A stretch of DNA of 33,764 bases from an uncultured bacterium. GTDB lineage: Bacteria; Bacillota_I; Bacilli_A; RF39; UBA660. How positions within the stretch are numbered: position 1 is the stretch's first letter; each line of letters opens with the position of its first letter. The position numbers were made by a program, and so were the translations under genes. Shown piece after piece: positions 7,563 to 16,401 of the stretch. The stretch spans positions 1 through 33,764 of the forward strand of contig CAUERX010000014.1 of the NCBI GenBank assembly GCA_959020415.1. Direction: 5' to 3'. A model generated the notes under the pieces. It made no database searches and was not told the origin of the DNA. It worked only from the letters and a program-made list of their open reading frames with translations.

Positions 7563-9872
7563 TTATATTTTAATTTTCTTTGTTAATTTATCACAAATGC
7601 CACTAAACATATTAAACATCATAACAGCAATCATTAATAATATTACAGCTAAAATGATTAAATGTGGCGTTAGCAATGTTAAGGAGAATAAATCTCTTAA
7701 AACTACTGCACCAAATATAAACATGCAAATTAGCACGGCAAATAAAGCTCTTCTCAAATGATTAAATGGAACACTAATCCGATATAAAAGCATAAAACCA
7801 GTAAATCCAGTCAATAAAACAGCAAGTGTTGATACTTCATCTTCAGTTAATCTAATAATTTCTGGTAAAACAGTAATAATTAGAATATTAGCCACAATAG
7901 TTAGAGCTGTCGGCAAGGACTTTTTAAGTACATTTATAATTATTTTTCCGTTTATTCGTTCATTATTTGGTTCTAGTGCTAAAATGAATGATGGAATACC
8001 AATTGTTACCATACTTGTCAATGTCAGTTGTATTGGAATAAATGGATATGTCCTATCTAAAAATAAGAAAATAACAGCTAATAAAGTAGCATAAGTTGTT
8101 TTACAAAGAAATAGTGATGATGATCTTTGAATGTTATTAATGCTTCTTCTTCCTTCGGCTACAACCTTTGGCATAGATGCAAAATTAGAATCTAATAAAA
8201 CTAATTGTGAGACGTTTCTAGCTGCATCACTTCCACTATTCATGGCAACACTACAATCGGCTTCTTTTAGGGCTAAAACATCGTTAACCCCATCACCAGT
8301 CATAGCAACGATATGTCCTTTGGCTTTCAAAGCTAAAATAATAGCTTTCTTTTGGTTTGGCTTCACTCTACCAAAAACATTGTATTCTTCGGCTAGTTTT
8401 TCAATCGGAATATCAGTGTTGCTCATATCAATGTATTTTATATTTTCAAAGCCAACTTTTTTAGCAACTCCGGCAACGGTCTGAGGATTATCACCAGAAA
8501 TTAATTTTATATCAACATCTTGAGCTTTAAAATATTCTAAAGTGGCTCTAGCGTCTGGCCTAATTTTATCATTAATTAAGATTAAAGCCATTGGTTTAAT
8601 ATCATTTGGCAATCTTTTATTTAATTTTGTCTTTGACTTAGCAAGTAATACAACTCTATTATCAGTTGTATAAGCTTCTAACTCTTTTTTTATGTTAGTA
8701 ATATCTTTTAAAACTATTTCAGGAGCACCTAAAATGTAACTTTCATTTTCAAAAGAAATACCAGACCACTTTTCCTGTGATGAAAATGGCACTATTTCTT
8801 TAACTTCATAATCATTTTTTCTTGAATATTTTTTACTAATAGCTTCCATAGTCTGATTATCATTTTCCATGTGATAGCTCATAAGGCCCAAGGCATCAGT
8901 AATATCACTCATATTAGTCATTTCTAAAGGAACTATTTTTGATACTTCCATTTCACCTTTTGTTAAAGTTCCAGTTTTATCTAAACAAATGGTGTCAACC
9001 CTCGCTAAAGTTTCAATACAATACAGTTCTTGAACTAAAACTTTATATTTTGATAATCTAATAACACTAATAGCTAAAACGGTGCTTGTAAGTAAAACTA
9101 ATCCTTCAGGAATCATTCCAATTAAAGCAGCAACAGCATTGACTACTGCACTATCAAAGGTATTGCCATCTAGTCCTAGCTGATGAATAAATAATAATAT
9201 TCCAATAGGAACAATTGCAATAGAAATATATTTAATAATACGATTAATGAAATTCATAATTTCAGAATTAACCTTTTTAATATATTTGGCTTCAGCGGAA
9301 ATTTTAGCAGTATAGTTATCAGCCCCAACGTGAATTGTTTCAGCATAACAATGACCAGAAACTACAAAACTTCCTGAAAGTAACTCATCGCCAATGACTT
9401 TAGTTTCCGGCTCAGATTCACCAGTAATTAATGATTCATTAACAAGAATTTCTCCTGACAAAACTTTGCTGTCGGTAGATATTTGATTACCTGGACCTAA
9501 TTTAGTAACTTCGCCTAAAACCATATCATGGATATCTATTTTTACCTCTTTACCATCCCTAATAACAATAGAAGTTGGCTCATTTAATAAAGATAATTTA
9601 TCAACAGTCCTTTTACTTCTTATTTCTTGAATAGTACTTATCAAAGTGTTACAAATAACAACGCCTAAAAATAAAAGATTTTTATAGGAACCGACAAAGA
9701 AAATAGCAGCTGCTAAACCTAAATTTAAAAAGTTAAACAATGTGAAAAAATTAGTCATAAAAATTTGGCTAATTGTCTTTGTTTTAACATCAGTTTTATA
9801 ATTAACTAAACCGTCAGTCTTGCGTTTTTGAACTTCGGCTTGAGTTAATCCTATTATTTGCCTTTTTTCCAT
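7563..9872 (-). CDS. P2-like cation-transporting P-type ATPase
   Basis: The start is set at 9872 because GAGAAGG lies the right distance before that ATG; the reading frame runs open to 9920. The resulting 769-aa protein has the full P-type layout: actuator loop with TGES (about 150-153), the M4 motif PEGL (about 255-258), phosphorylation site DKTGTLT (D298), a nucleotide-binding domain with GAPE, a TGDGVND hinge and a C-terminal block of about six helices. Absence of CPC and of an N-terminal HMA domain excludes the heavy-metal P1B class. The MIPEGL-type M4 resembles the calcium/cation ATPases of streptococci and other Firmicutes, but the ion cannot be assigned. It has its own promoter and terminator, so it is a single-gene unit. 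Confidence 0.9.
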   Translation of the reverse strand: MEKRQIIGLTQAEVQKRKTDGLVNYKTDVKTKTISQIFMTNFFTLFNFLNLGLAAAIFFVGSYKNLLFLGVVICNTLISTIQEIRSKRTVDKLSLLNEPTSIVIRDGKEVKIDIHDMVLGEVTKLGPGNQISTDSKVLSGEILVNESLITGESEPETKVIGDELLSGSFVVSGHCYAETIHVGADNYTAKISAEAKYIKKVNSEIMNFINRIIKYISIAIVPIGILLFIHQLGLDGNTFDSAVVNAVAALIGMIPEGLVLLTSTVLAISVIRLSKYKVLVQELYCIETLARVDTICLDKTGTLTKGEMEVSKIVPLEMTNMSDITDALGLMSYHMENDNQTMEAISKKYSRKNDYEVKEIVPFSSQEKWSGISFENESYILGAPEIVLKDITNIKKELEAYTTDNRVVLLAKSKTKLNKRLPNDIKPMALILINDKIRPDARATLEYFKAQDVDIKLISGDNPQTVAGVAKKVGFENIKYIDMSNTDIPIEKLAEEYNVFGRVKPNQKKAIILALKAKGHIVAMTGDGVNDVLALKEADCSVAMNSGSDAARNVSQLVLLDSNFASMPKVVAEGRRSINNIQRSSSLFLCKTTYATLLAVIFLFLDRTYPFIPIQLTLTSMVTIGIPSFILALEPNNERINGKIIINVLKKSLPTALTIVANILIITVLPEIIRLTEDEVSTLAVLLTGFTGFMLLYRISVPFNHLRRALFAVLICMFIFGAVVLRDLFSLTLLTPHLIILAVILLMIAVMMFNMFSGICDKLTKKIKI

Positions 9873-9892
9873 ATAATACCTTCTCCATAAAT

Positions 9893-9920
9893 ATTGTATC
9901 ATACTTTTACTATTTATCAA
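9893..9920 (-). promoter_or_regulatory. Promoter of the P-type ATPase
   Basis: On the minus strand TTGATA (9915-9920), 16-bp spacer, TACAAT (9893-9898), 20 bases before the chosen start. Confidence 0.7.
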
Positions 9921-9965
9921 GATAGTTTTTGCTTACAATTTTGTAAGGAAAATCGACAATAATTA

Positions 9966-9999
9966 TAAAAAGAAAACATACAAATATTTTGTATGTTTT
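9966..9999 (-). terminator. Terminator of the two-component/ABC operon
   Basis: AAAACATACAAA (9973-9984) pairs perfectly with TTTGTATGTTTT (9988-9999). On the minus strand the T-rich CTTTTTATAA follows. The right arm is part of the inverted repeat at 9983-10008. The stretch 10009-10229 between this hairpin and the histidine kinase stop shows no gene, only AT-rich sequence with small palindromes. Confidence 0.75.
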
Positions 10000-10008
10000 A
10001 GACTATTG
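9983..10008 (-). repeat. Left copy of a 26-bp inverted repeat bounding the two-component/ABC block
   Basis: Reads AATATTTTGTATGTTT, then TAGACTATTG on the plus strand. Its reverse complement matches 13740-13765 at 25 of 26 positions. Together they enclose 3.78 kb holding exactly four genes. Confidence 0.85.
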
Positions 10009-10229
10009 GCAAAATATTAAATTGAAAAAAAATATGTTTTTTGTTTGAACAACGCTAAAAATATACGTGTTTTATTTAAAAGTGAATGATTTTTGGATAT
10101 TTTACTTCTATATTTACATCTCCAATTAGCTATCTTTTTTTTACTGTGATACTCAAAAGTTATTGTGGCATTATCTTTATTTTATTGCTTGTTTTATTTT
10201 TGCAATTCTTAAGTAATTTTAAGGCATTC

Positions 10230-11162
10230 TCATTCATATTTCACTAACTTTCTATTTATTTTTTTATCATTACTTTTTAATAAAATTTCAAAGATTAATG
10301 ATCCTTGTTTTTTTGCTGCTTTTATATCTCCCCCCAACTGCTCTACAAATTCTTTTACAATAGCAAGCCCTAAACCGTTATTACCTTTTGTTCTTGAAAT
10401 ATCAACAGTATAAAATTCGTCAAATATTCTATCTATATTTAAATCGTTGTATAATAGATTATTTGAAAAAGAAATTTGTATGTCATTTAATGTTTTAATG
10501 GAAACCTCTAAATTACTTTTACTATGTTTATAAGCATTTCTAATCAGATTATCAAATATTCTATCAAGCATCATCTCATTAGAAATAATTTCAACCTTTC
10601 TATTATCCGTTTTAAAATTGATCATTCTATTTTCATTGGAAAAATCTTTATAATGATTCGATATAGCCTTTTCTAATATAGCAACTAAATTAACTTTTGA
10701 AAATTTAATATTTTCATTATTGGATATAATTTTAGAATATTCAAAGAACGAATTAATTAAATCTGATACTCTATTTAATCTTTCCTCAATGATCTTTATA
10801 TTTTTATTTTTTTCTTTTTCAGGCAAATCACTTTTTAAAATAATATCTATATAACCTAAAGCAGATGTTAAAGGAGTTCTTAAATCGTGAGAAACATTTA
10901 TCATCATTTTTTGTAAATTATTATTTTTAATTTCATATTCATTTTTTATATTATTATATTTATCAAGAGTTTTATTAATTGTATCAACTAAATGACTAAA
11001 ATCTTTATCTGCCATATCAGTTGTTAAAATAATATGACTTTCGTTCTTTAATTTGTTTTTTAAATTTTTATCGAACTTTCTAATACTACGTTTTAATAAA
11101 AACAAATATAAAAAAGCAATGAGAAGAAGTATAATTAAAAATATTATAATTACATCTTTCAT
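10230..11162 (-). CDS. Sensor histidine kinase
   Basis: The start at 11162 uses the second of two in-frame candidates; the upstream GTG lies inside the Shine-Dalgarno GAGGTGAT. The 310-aa protein has one N-terminal helix (about 4-23) and almost no extracytoplasmic part, a short linker, then the dimerisation box VSHDLRTPLTS with phosphoacceptor H92, an N-box near 200 (NLIRNAYKHSK) and a GLGLAI ATP-lid motif near 275. With so little outside the membrane it probably senses in the membrane or through its ABC partner, as in peptide-antibiotic detox modules. It is the last gene of the operon, 16 bp after the permease. Its partner regulator is the first gene. Confidence 0.9.
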   Translation of the reverse strand: MKDVIIIFLIILLLIAFLYLFLLKRSIRKFDKNLKNKLKNESHIILTTDMADKDFSHLVDTINKTLDKYNNIKNEYEIKNNNLQKMMINVSHDLRTPLTSALGYIDIILKSDLPEKEKNKNIKIIEERLNRVSDLINSFFEYSKIISNNENIKFSKVNLVAILEKAISNHYKDFSNENRMINFKTDNRKVEIISNEMMLDRIFDNLIRNAYKHSKSNLEVSIKTLNDIQISFSNNLLYNDLNIDRIFDEFYTVDISRTKGNNGLGLAIVKEFVEQLGGDIKAAKKQGSLIFEILLKSNDKKINRKLVKYE

Positions 11163-11178
11163 TGCTATCACCTCACTT

Positions 11179-12018
11179 TTAAATATCTCTTTTTTTACAA
11201 CTATTATACCCTATAATAGTTGTAATGACAAATACTATTAGCCATACTCCATAAGTTTGAAAAATATATGTTGTATTAGGATTCATACATAATTTAGTCA
11301 TAGCCGTTTCCCACTCATAATTTAGTAGCCAGTTGGGTAGTTTTAAAACATTAATTGATGATAAAAATATTAATTGAAAAACCATTACTAATGGTATAGT
11401 AATTCCATTATATATAGATGTTCTTCTTGTTAAAGTACTTATCATTACTAATATACTAATAATTGCATATAAAAGTGGTAATTGATTAATTACTAATAAT
11501 AATATTTCTGTAAGTGGACTGGCAAATGTATTACCATTTATAATAATATTTACAAAATGGCAAAAAAGAGCATTTATAAATACTAACGCTGTTCCTAAAC
11601 CAAGCGATAAAATTAATTTTGAAAAATAATATTTCTTTTTAGAAATATTGGTAGAAATTGTATTTTTAACAGTTCCATTAGAAAAATCACAACCTATTAC
11701 AAATATGATGATGGCAATAAAGAAATAATATAAATTATTGTTCTTTGTCATATTTGCAACATCTAAAGAGTAACTACCATGATTAGATAAAAATTCACGT
11801 GTTTCATCAAGACTACTAATACTATATAATTCTTGATATTCTTCATCGGTCAATCCATATATGCTAGGATTATTCTCGCTTCCTAAATTAAGTCCCATAC
11901 TAAGCGGAGATAAAGAATATGCTGATAAAAAGGCAAATCCTAACAAAATAACGATAACTATATATATGCCTTTTCCCTTAAATATTCTAAATAAATCTGC
12001 TTTTATTATATTTAGCAT
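11179..12018 (-). CDS. ABC-2 type permease
   Basis: A 279-aa protein with an N-terminal helix (about 18-40), an external loop of about 55 residues and five further helices, the usual six-helix layout of ABC-2/BcrB-like permeases. It ends in a basic tail. Its ATG overlaps the stop of the ATPase gene by one base (TAATG, with GGAGG upstream), so the two are translationally coupled. It should form the membrane channel for the neighbouring ATPase. The substrate is unknown; gene order suggests export of, or immunity to, a membrane-active peptide. Confidence 0.85.
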   Translation of the reverse strand: MLNIIKADLFRIFKGKGIYIVIVILLGFAFLSAYSLSPLSMGLNLGSENNPSIYGLTDEEYQELYSISSLDETREFLSNHGSYSLDVANMTKNNNLYYFFIAIIIFVIGCDFSNGTVKNTISTNISKKKYYFSKLILSLGLGTALVFINALFCHFVNIIINGNTFASPLTEILLLVINQLPLLYAIISILVMISTLTRRTSIYNGITIPLVMVFQLIFLSSINVLKLPNWLLNYEWETAMTKLCMNPNTTYIFQTYGVWLIVFVITTIIGYNSCKKRDI

Positions 12019-12935
12019 TATTTAGCCTCCTTTATTATTTCTTTAAAATAATCTTCTAATGATATTCCATATTCATAAAATCCTTTTATTTTAATTTTAT
12101 TTTCTGATAATATATCGCTAATTTTGTCGGGATTTTCTAAATAATCATAAATTCTTATTTCCTCATCATTTATTACCTTAAAGTTATTTGTATTTAATCC
12201 ATTTTCCAATAAATAGGCAACTTTCTTGGAATCATCACTTTTAACAACAACGCATTTTGAACACTCTAAATCTAATTGTTCTTTTGTAATTTCCTTAATT
12301 AATTTGCCATTTTCTATAAATCCAAATTTTGTTGATATTAAATATAATTCAGATAAAATATGGCTTGATACAAGTAAGGTAACTCCATTATTTGCTAAAT
12401 TTTTAAATGTATCCCTAAGTTCACTAATACCAATAGGGTCTAATCCGTTTATTGGCTCATCTAAAATAACAAAATCTGGATTGTTTAATATTGCAAGTGC
12501 GATTCCCAATCTCTGTTTCATTCCTAAAGAAAAATTTTTTGCTTTCTTTTTCCCAGTATTAGTCAAATTAACCATTTCTAAAACTCTATTGATTTGATTT
12601 AAATTGGTAAATCCTCTTTGAATTGCGTAATATTTTAGGTTATCATAAGCCGACAAGTTAGGATAAAATGCAGGATTTTCTATTAGTGAGCCCACCCTTT
12701 GTTTATTATCATAAATATCGCTGCTTTCATTTTCTATACCAAATAATGTAAATGTTCCACTTGAAGGTGTAGATAAAGTTGTAATAAGTTTCATAAGGGT
12801 TGTTTTACCTGCACCATTTCTTCCTATCAAACCATAGATATCCCCTTTTTTAATAGTTATACTTACATTATCCAATGCGGTAAAATTTTTATATTTTTTT
12901 GTTAAATTATGAGTTTGTAATACAACGCTTCGCAT
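12018..12935 (-). CDS. ABC transporter ATPase, BcrA/CcmA-like
   Basis: A 305-aa nucleotide-binding subunit with Walker A GRNGAGKTT (about 37-45), Q-loop near 84, signature FSLGMKQR, Walker B FVILDEP with the D-loop GLDP, and H-switch SSHI. The C-terminal 85 residues beyond the core domain are typical of drug/peptide exporters of the BcrA type. AGAAAGGA precedes the ATG. It is the first gene after an internal promoter, operator and terminator at 12960-13014, so its level may be set separately from that of the response regulator. Confidence 0.9.
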   Translation of the reverse strand: MRSVVLQTHNLTKKYKNFTALDNVSITIKKGDIYGLIGRNGAGKTTLMKLITTLSTPSSGTFTLFGIENESSDIYDNKQRVGSLIENPAFYPNLSAYDNLKYYAIQRGFTNLNQINRVLEMVNLTNTGKKKAKNFSLGMKQRLGIALAILNNPDFVILDEPINGLDPIGISELRDTFKNLANNGVTLLVSSHILSELYLISTKFGFIENGKLIKEITKEQLDLECSKCVVVKSDDSKKVAYLLENGLNTNNFKVINDEEIRIYDYLENPDKISDILSENKIKIKGFYEYGISLEDYFKEIIKEAK

Positions 12936-12959
12936 ATATAATCATTCCTTTCTGATAAC

Positions 12960-12965
12960 ATTATA
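12960..12965 (-). promoter_or_regulatory. -10 element of the internal ABC/kinase promoter
   Basis: TATAAT on the minus strand, directly after the terminator T-tract and 25 bases ahead of the ATPase start. No good -35 is present at 17 bp; the place is occupied by the nearest half-site of the repeat array, as expected for an activator-dependent promoter. Confidence 0.6.
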
Positions 12966-12989
12966 CAAAAAAAGAGTTAAAAAACTCTT
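12965..12989 (-). terminator. Intrinsic terminator between response regulator and ABC genes
   Basis: On the minus strand AAGAGTT-TTTT-AACTCTT (12972-12989) is followed by seven T. It would end the transcript of the regulator gene before the ABC genes, so the downstream genes need read-through or the internal promoter. Confidence 0.75.
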
Positions 12990-13014
12990 AATACAAATCT
13001 TAAATTTTTCTTAA
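12975..13014 (-). promoter_or_regulatory. Four direct half-sites, probable OmpR-family operator
   Basis: Reading the minus strand, TTAAGA (13009-13014), TTAAGA (12998-13003), TTAAGA (12986-12991) and TTAACT (12975-12980) recur at 11-, 12- and 11-bp steps, ending nine bases before a TATAAT. PhoB/OmpR-family regulators bind hexamer repeats with this spacing. The last half-site in the array overlaps the stop codon of the regulator gene, and the two nearest the promoter lie in the terminator stem. Confidence 0.65.
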
Positions 13015-13679
13015 TTTTTAAATTTATATCCAATGCTCCAAATAGTTTCAATATAATCATAGTCTGAATCGACCTTTTTTAATTTATTTCTGATTTTACT
13101 AATATGAACATTAAGAGTATTTTCATCAGCTGAATCCGTTGTATTCCAAACAGTATCAAATAAAGTGCTTTTTGTTACAACCTTATTGTTATTTTGCATT
13201 AACAATTTCAAAATTTCAAATTCAATTTTAGATAAATTAATATTAATTCCTTTACATAATACTGTATATGTTTGAAAGTTAAGTTCTATATCTTTTGTTT
13301 TTACTATGTTATTAGTAATATTTATATTATGTCTTAAATGAATTTTAATTCTCGCAATTAATTCATCATTGTTAAAAGGTTTTGTAACATAGTCATCAGC
13401 ACCTAATTTGAATAAATCTAATTTTTTATCTATATCGCTAATCGCACTTGTTACAATAACTGGAACATTTTTTATTTGTTTTAATTCTTTAATTATTTCT
13501 TCTCCACTTTTTCCAGGTAACATTAGATCTAAAATAATCAAATCAATTTTATCGTTATGAGTAAGTAACGCTTCTGTTCCAGAATAGGCAATTTTAACAT
13601 CATAACCGTTTGTTTTTAAAACTGTTTGCAACATTTCATTTATATTTTTATCGTCTTCAACAACTAAAATAGTTTTCAT
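13011..13679 (-). CDS. OmpR/PhoB-family response regulator
   Basis: A 222-aa protein with an intact receiver domain: acidic pocket E8-D9-D10, phosphoacceptor D51 in LDLMLPG, switch Thr at 77 and Lys at 100 in VTKPF. It is followed by a winged-helix DNA-binding domain (about 125-220) ending in SIGYKF. GAGGT precedes the ATG. It is the first gene of a four-gene block (regulator, ATPase, permease, kinase), so kinase and regulator are split by their ABC transporter. The likely target is the repeat array at 12975-13014. Confidence 0.9.
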   Translation of the reverse strand: MKTILVVEDDKNINEMLQTVLKTNGYDVKIAYSGTEALLTHNDKIDLIILDLMLPGKSGEEIIKELKQIKNVPVIVTSAISDIDKKLDLFKLGADDYVTKPFNNDELIARIKIHLRHNINITNNIVKTKDIELNFQTYTVLCKGININLSKIEFEILKLLMQNNNKVVTKSTLFDTVWNTTDSADENTLNVHISKIRNKLKKVDSDYDYIETIWSIGYKFKN

Positions 13680-13739
13680 TTTTTACCTCATTTTCTAATC
13701 AAATATAAGATTATATTTCTCAAATCAATATTGGATTGT

Positions 13740-13765
13740 CAATAGTCTGAAACATACAAAATATT
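13740..13765 (+). repeat. Right copy of the 26-bp inverted repeat
   Basis: Reads CAATAGTCTG, then AAACATACAAAATATT on the plus strand, the inverted partner of 9983-10008 with one mismatch (position 13749). Its inner end supplies part of a TTGACA reading toward the regulator gene on the minus strand. It lies nine bases beyond the stop codon of the ZIP gene. No target-site duplication is evident outside either copy. Confidence 0.85.
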
Positions 13766-13773
13766 ATTAATTT

Positions 13774-14556
13774 TTATCCTAAAGCAACATCTAAAACCAT
13801 CATTAAAACAAAGCCTAAAGCAACACCAATGGTTCCAATATTAGAATGTTTGCCGTTTTGACTTTCAGGAATTAGCTCTTCAACAACTACATAAATCATT
13901 GCACCAGCAGCGAATGCCAATAAGTATGGAAGTATTGGGACAACTAAACTCAATAGTAAAATGGTAATTACTGCAGCAATAGGTTCAACTATGCCAGAAA
14001 GTACTCCGTAAATAAACGACTTTAATTTAGAAGCTCCAGCACTTCGAAGTGGCATGGAAATGATTGCTCCTTCAGGAAAATTTTGAATTGCAATACCAAT
14101 GGCTAAAGCTAAAGCCCCGGCAATAGTTATTTCTGAAGTTCCACTTATAAGACCGGCAAAGACAACACCAACAGCCATTCCTTCTGGAATATTGTGTAAA
14201 GTAACTGCTAAGGTCAACATAGTTGTTTTTTTATAATTTTTATTAGGTCCCTCTGGTTCGTCAGTATTTAAATGAAGATGTGGAATTATATTATCTAATA
14301 GTAGCAGAAAACCAATTCCGAGTAAAAACCCCACTGCAGCTGGTAACCACTTAATACCGTTTGTTGTCATTTCTAAGGAAGGTATTAATAATGACCAAAC
14401 TGAAGCGGCAATCATAACGCCTGAAGCAAAACCTAACAATAGTTTTTGAATTTTATTATTTATTTCCTTTTTTAATAAAAAACTCATAGCAGCACCTAAC
14501 GTTGTCCCTAAAAAAGGTATTAGTAAACCTATTACAATTATTTGTATATTATCCAT
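13774..14556 (-). CDS. ZIP-family divalent metal transporter
   Basis: A 260-aa protein with about eight helices and both ZIP metal-site motifs: HNIPEG (H121-G126) in helix 4 and QNFPEG (158-163) in helix 5. A short His-containing loop (HLHL, about 93-96) lies between helices 3 and 4. These features match the GufA/ZupT-like branch that moves Zn and other divalent ions. AGGAGGT precedes the ATG. It follows the P1B ATPase by nine bases and is the third gene of an ArsR-controlled operon. An importer-type family next to an exporter is unusual, so direction of transport is uncertain. Confidence 0.9.
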   Translation of the reverse strand: MDNIQIIVIGLLIPFLGTTLGAAMSFLLKKEINNKIQKLLLGFASGVMIAASVWSLLIPSLEMTTNGIKWLPAAVGFLLGIGFLLLLDNIIPHLHLNTDEPEGPNKNYKKTTMLTLAVTLHNIPEGMAVGVVFAGLISGTSEITIAGALALAIGIAIQNFPEGAIISMPLRSAGASKLKSFIYGVLSGIVEPIAAVITILLLSLVVPILPYLLAFAAGAMIYVVVEELIPESQNGKHSNIGTIGVALGFVLMMVLDVALG

Positions 14557-14565
14557 ATGTACCTC

Positions 14566-16401
14566 CTAAAATTTCTTTTTCATTATTCTTAAAGTATTTA
14601 AAACAGCTAATAAGGTTACCCCAACGTCAGCAAATACAGCCATCCAAATACTCGCATAACCAAAGGTTGCTAAAACTAGCATTAAGAGTTTAAATGTTAA
14701 AGCAAAGACAATATTAAAATTAACTATTTTTGTAGTTATTTTAGATATTTTAATGGCTAAAGGTATTTTGGTTAAATCATCTTTCATTAAAACAATGTCA
14801 GCAGCTTCAATGGTAGCATCGCTACCTACGCCACCCATGGCAATGCCAACATCCGATAATTTAATAACTGGGGCATCATTGATGCCATCACCAACAAAAG
14901 CTGTGAAATCTTCTTCTTTAATTTCATTTACTTTATTAACTTTATCGATAGGAAGTAAATTGGCGTAATATTCGTTTATTTTCAACTGTTGACCAACTTT
15001 GGTAACAATATCAACATTATCTCCGGAAAGCATAACGACCTTGCTAATCCCTTGATCAGATAAATTTTCAACCAGCTCGTAAGCTTCTTCTTTTATTTGA
15101 TCAGCAATTGTGACATACCCAACATAATCATTGTTAATAGCAAGATAGACGGTGGTTCCCACTTCAACGTTTGGAACTTCTATATCATTTTTATTCAATA
15201 ATCTTTGATTGCCCACAATAACCTTTTGACCATTGATCGTTGCAGTTACTCCATGGCCACTAATTTCCTTAAAGTCTTTTATAATACCTTTATCAATTTT
15301 TTTATTATATTTTTTTAAAATTGATTTAGCAATCGGATGATTTGAATAATATTCAGCGTGAGCTAAAACAGTAAGCATTTCTGTTGGATTCATTTTATTA
15401 CTCTGAATTTCTGACACTTCAAAATTACCTTTAGTTACAGTCCCTGTTTTATCGAAAACTAAAGTTTTAATTTTATTTAATCGTTCTAGTTCACTACTGC
15501 CTTTAATTAAAATTCCTTCTTTACTGGCTCTACCAATTCCACAAAAGAAACCAAGAGGAACTGAAATAACTAAAGCACATGGGCACGAGGTAACTAAAAA
15601 TACTAAAGCACGATATAACCATGTTTGAAAATCATAGCCCATTATTGTTGGAATCACCGTAATAAGGAACGCTAATAAAACAACAATTGGCGTATATATC
15701 TTGGCAAATCTTGTAATAAACTTTTCAGTATCAGTTTTTCGTTCGCTAGAATTTTCAATTAATTCAATAATTTTACTAGCAGTTGAGGTTGTATAAACAC
15801 TTGTTGCTTTAATGGTAAGTAGCGATCCATTATTTACTGAGCCACTTAAAACAGTATCGTCTTTTCTCACGGTTTTTGGAATTGATTCTCCAGTTAAACT
15901 TGAAGTATCTACACTGCTTTCACCGTCTATAACAATTCCATCTAGAGGAATTTTTTCACCTGGTTTAACAACAAAAATGTCGTCAAGCTTTGCTTCTTTG
16001 ATATCAATTTTCTTGATATCATTATTTATTTTCAAATTAACATAGTCGCTTCTTAAATCCATTAATTTAGTAATTGACTCTTTTGAATGATGGACAGCCT
16101 GATGAGAGAGATACTCACCAAATTCAAATAGCAACATAACCATAACAGCTTCTGGATATTCACCAATACAAAAAGCACTAATTGTGGCAATGATCATAAG
16201 CATATTTTCATCAAAAATATCTTTACTTAATAATTTTTTACCAGCGTCAATAAAAATTTCATATGAAACAATTATATAGCTAGAAATTAAGAAGATAAAA
16301 AATGGAACTGATTCTTCTTTAAAAAAGAAAGATATACCAAATAAAATAGCACTGATAATTATTTTTATGATTTCTTCATTAAGTTTAAATTTTATTTTCA
16401 T
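14566..16401 (-). CDS. P1B-type heavy-metal exporting ATPase (Zn/Cd/Pb-like)
   Basis: A 611-aa P-type ATPase with the transmembrane metal motif TSCPCALVIS (CPC at 273-275), actuator TGES (170-173), phosphorylation site DKTGTVT (D317), the P1B signature His-Pro (355-356) and a GDGINDAP hinge. A DVGVTLLAVLN segment in the last helix fits the Zn/Cd/Pb subgroup (P1B-2). It lacks the N-terminal HMA metal-binding domain found in CadA and ZntA, so it is a short form. The ATG follows the ArsR stop with no gap (TAGATG), implying tight coupling. The role is export of excess Zn or Cd. Confidence 0.92.
   Translation of the reverse strand: MKIKFKLNEEIIKIIISAILFGISFFFKEESVPFFIFLISSYIIVSYEIFIDAGKKLLSKDIFDENMLMIIATISAFCIGEYPEAVMVMLLFEFGEYLSHQAVHHSKESITKLMDLRSDYVNLKINNDIKKIDIKEAKLDDIFVVKPGEKIPLDGIVIDGESSVDTSSLTGESIPKTVRKDDTVLSGSVNNGSLLTIKATSVYTTSTASKIIELIENSSERKTDTEKFITRFAKIYTPIVVLLAFLITVIPTIMGYDFQTWLYRALVFLVTSCPCALVISVPLGFFCGIGRASKEGILIKGSSELERLNKIKTLVFDKTGTVTKGNFEVSEIQSNKMNPTEMLTVLAHAEYYSNHPIAKSILKKYNKKIDKGIIKDFKEISGHGVTATINGQKVIVGNQRLLNKNDIEVPNVEVGTTVYLAINNDYVGYVTIADQIKEEAYELVENLSDQGISKVVMLSGDNVDIVTKVGQQLKINEYYANLLPIDKVNKVNEIKEEDFTAFVGDGINDAPVIKLSDVGIAMGGVGSDATIEAADIVLMKDDLTKIPLAIKISKITTKIVNFNIVFALTFKLLMLVLATFGYASIWMAVFADVGVTLLAVLNTLRIMKKKF

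Noticed and set aside
8131..8484. Plus-strand ORF of 117 codons within the P-type ATPase gene
   Set aside because: It is antisense to the conserved ATPase hinge region, lacks a ribosome site and shows no domain.
12226..12597. Plus-strand ORF of 123 codons opposite the ABC ATPase
   Set aside because: Shadow of a conserved ABC domain on the other strand.
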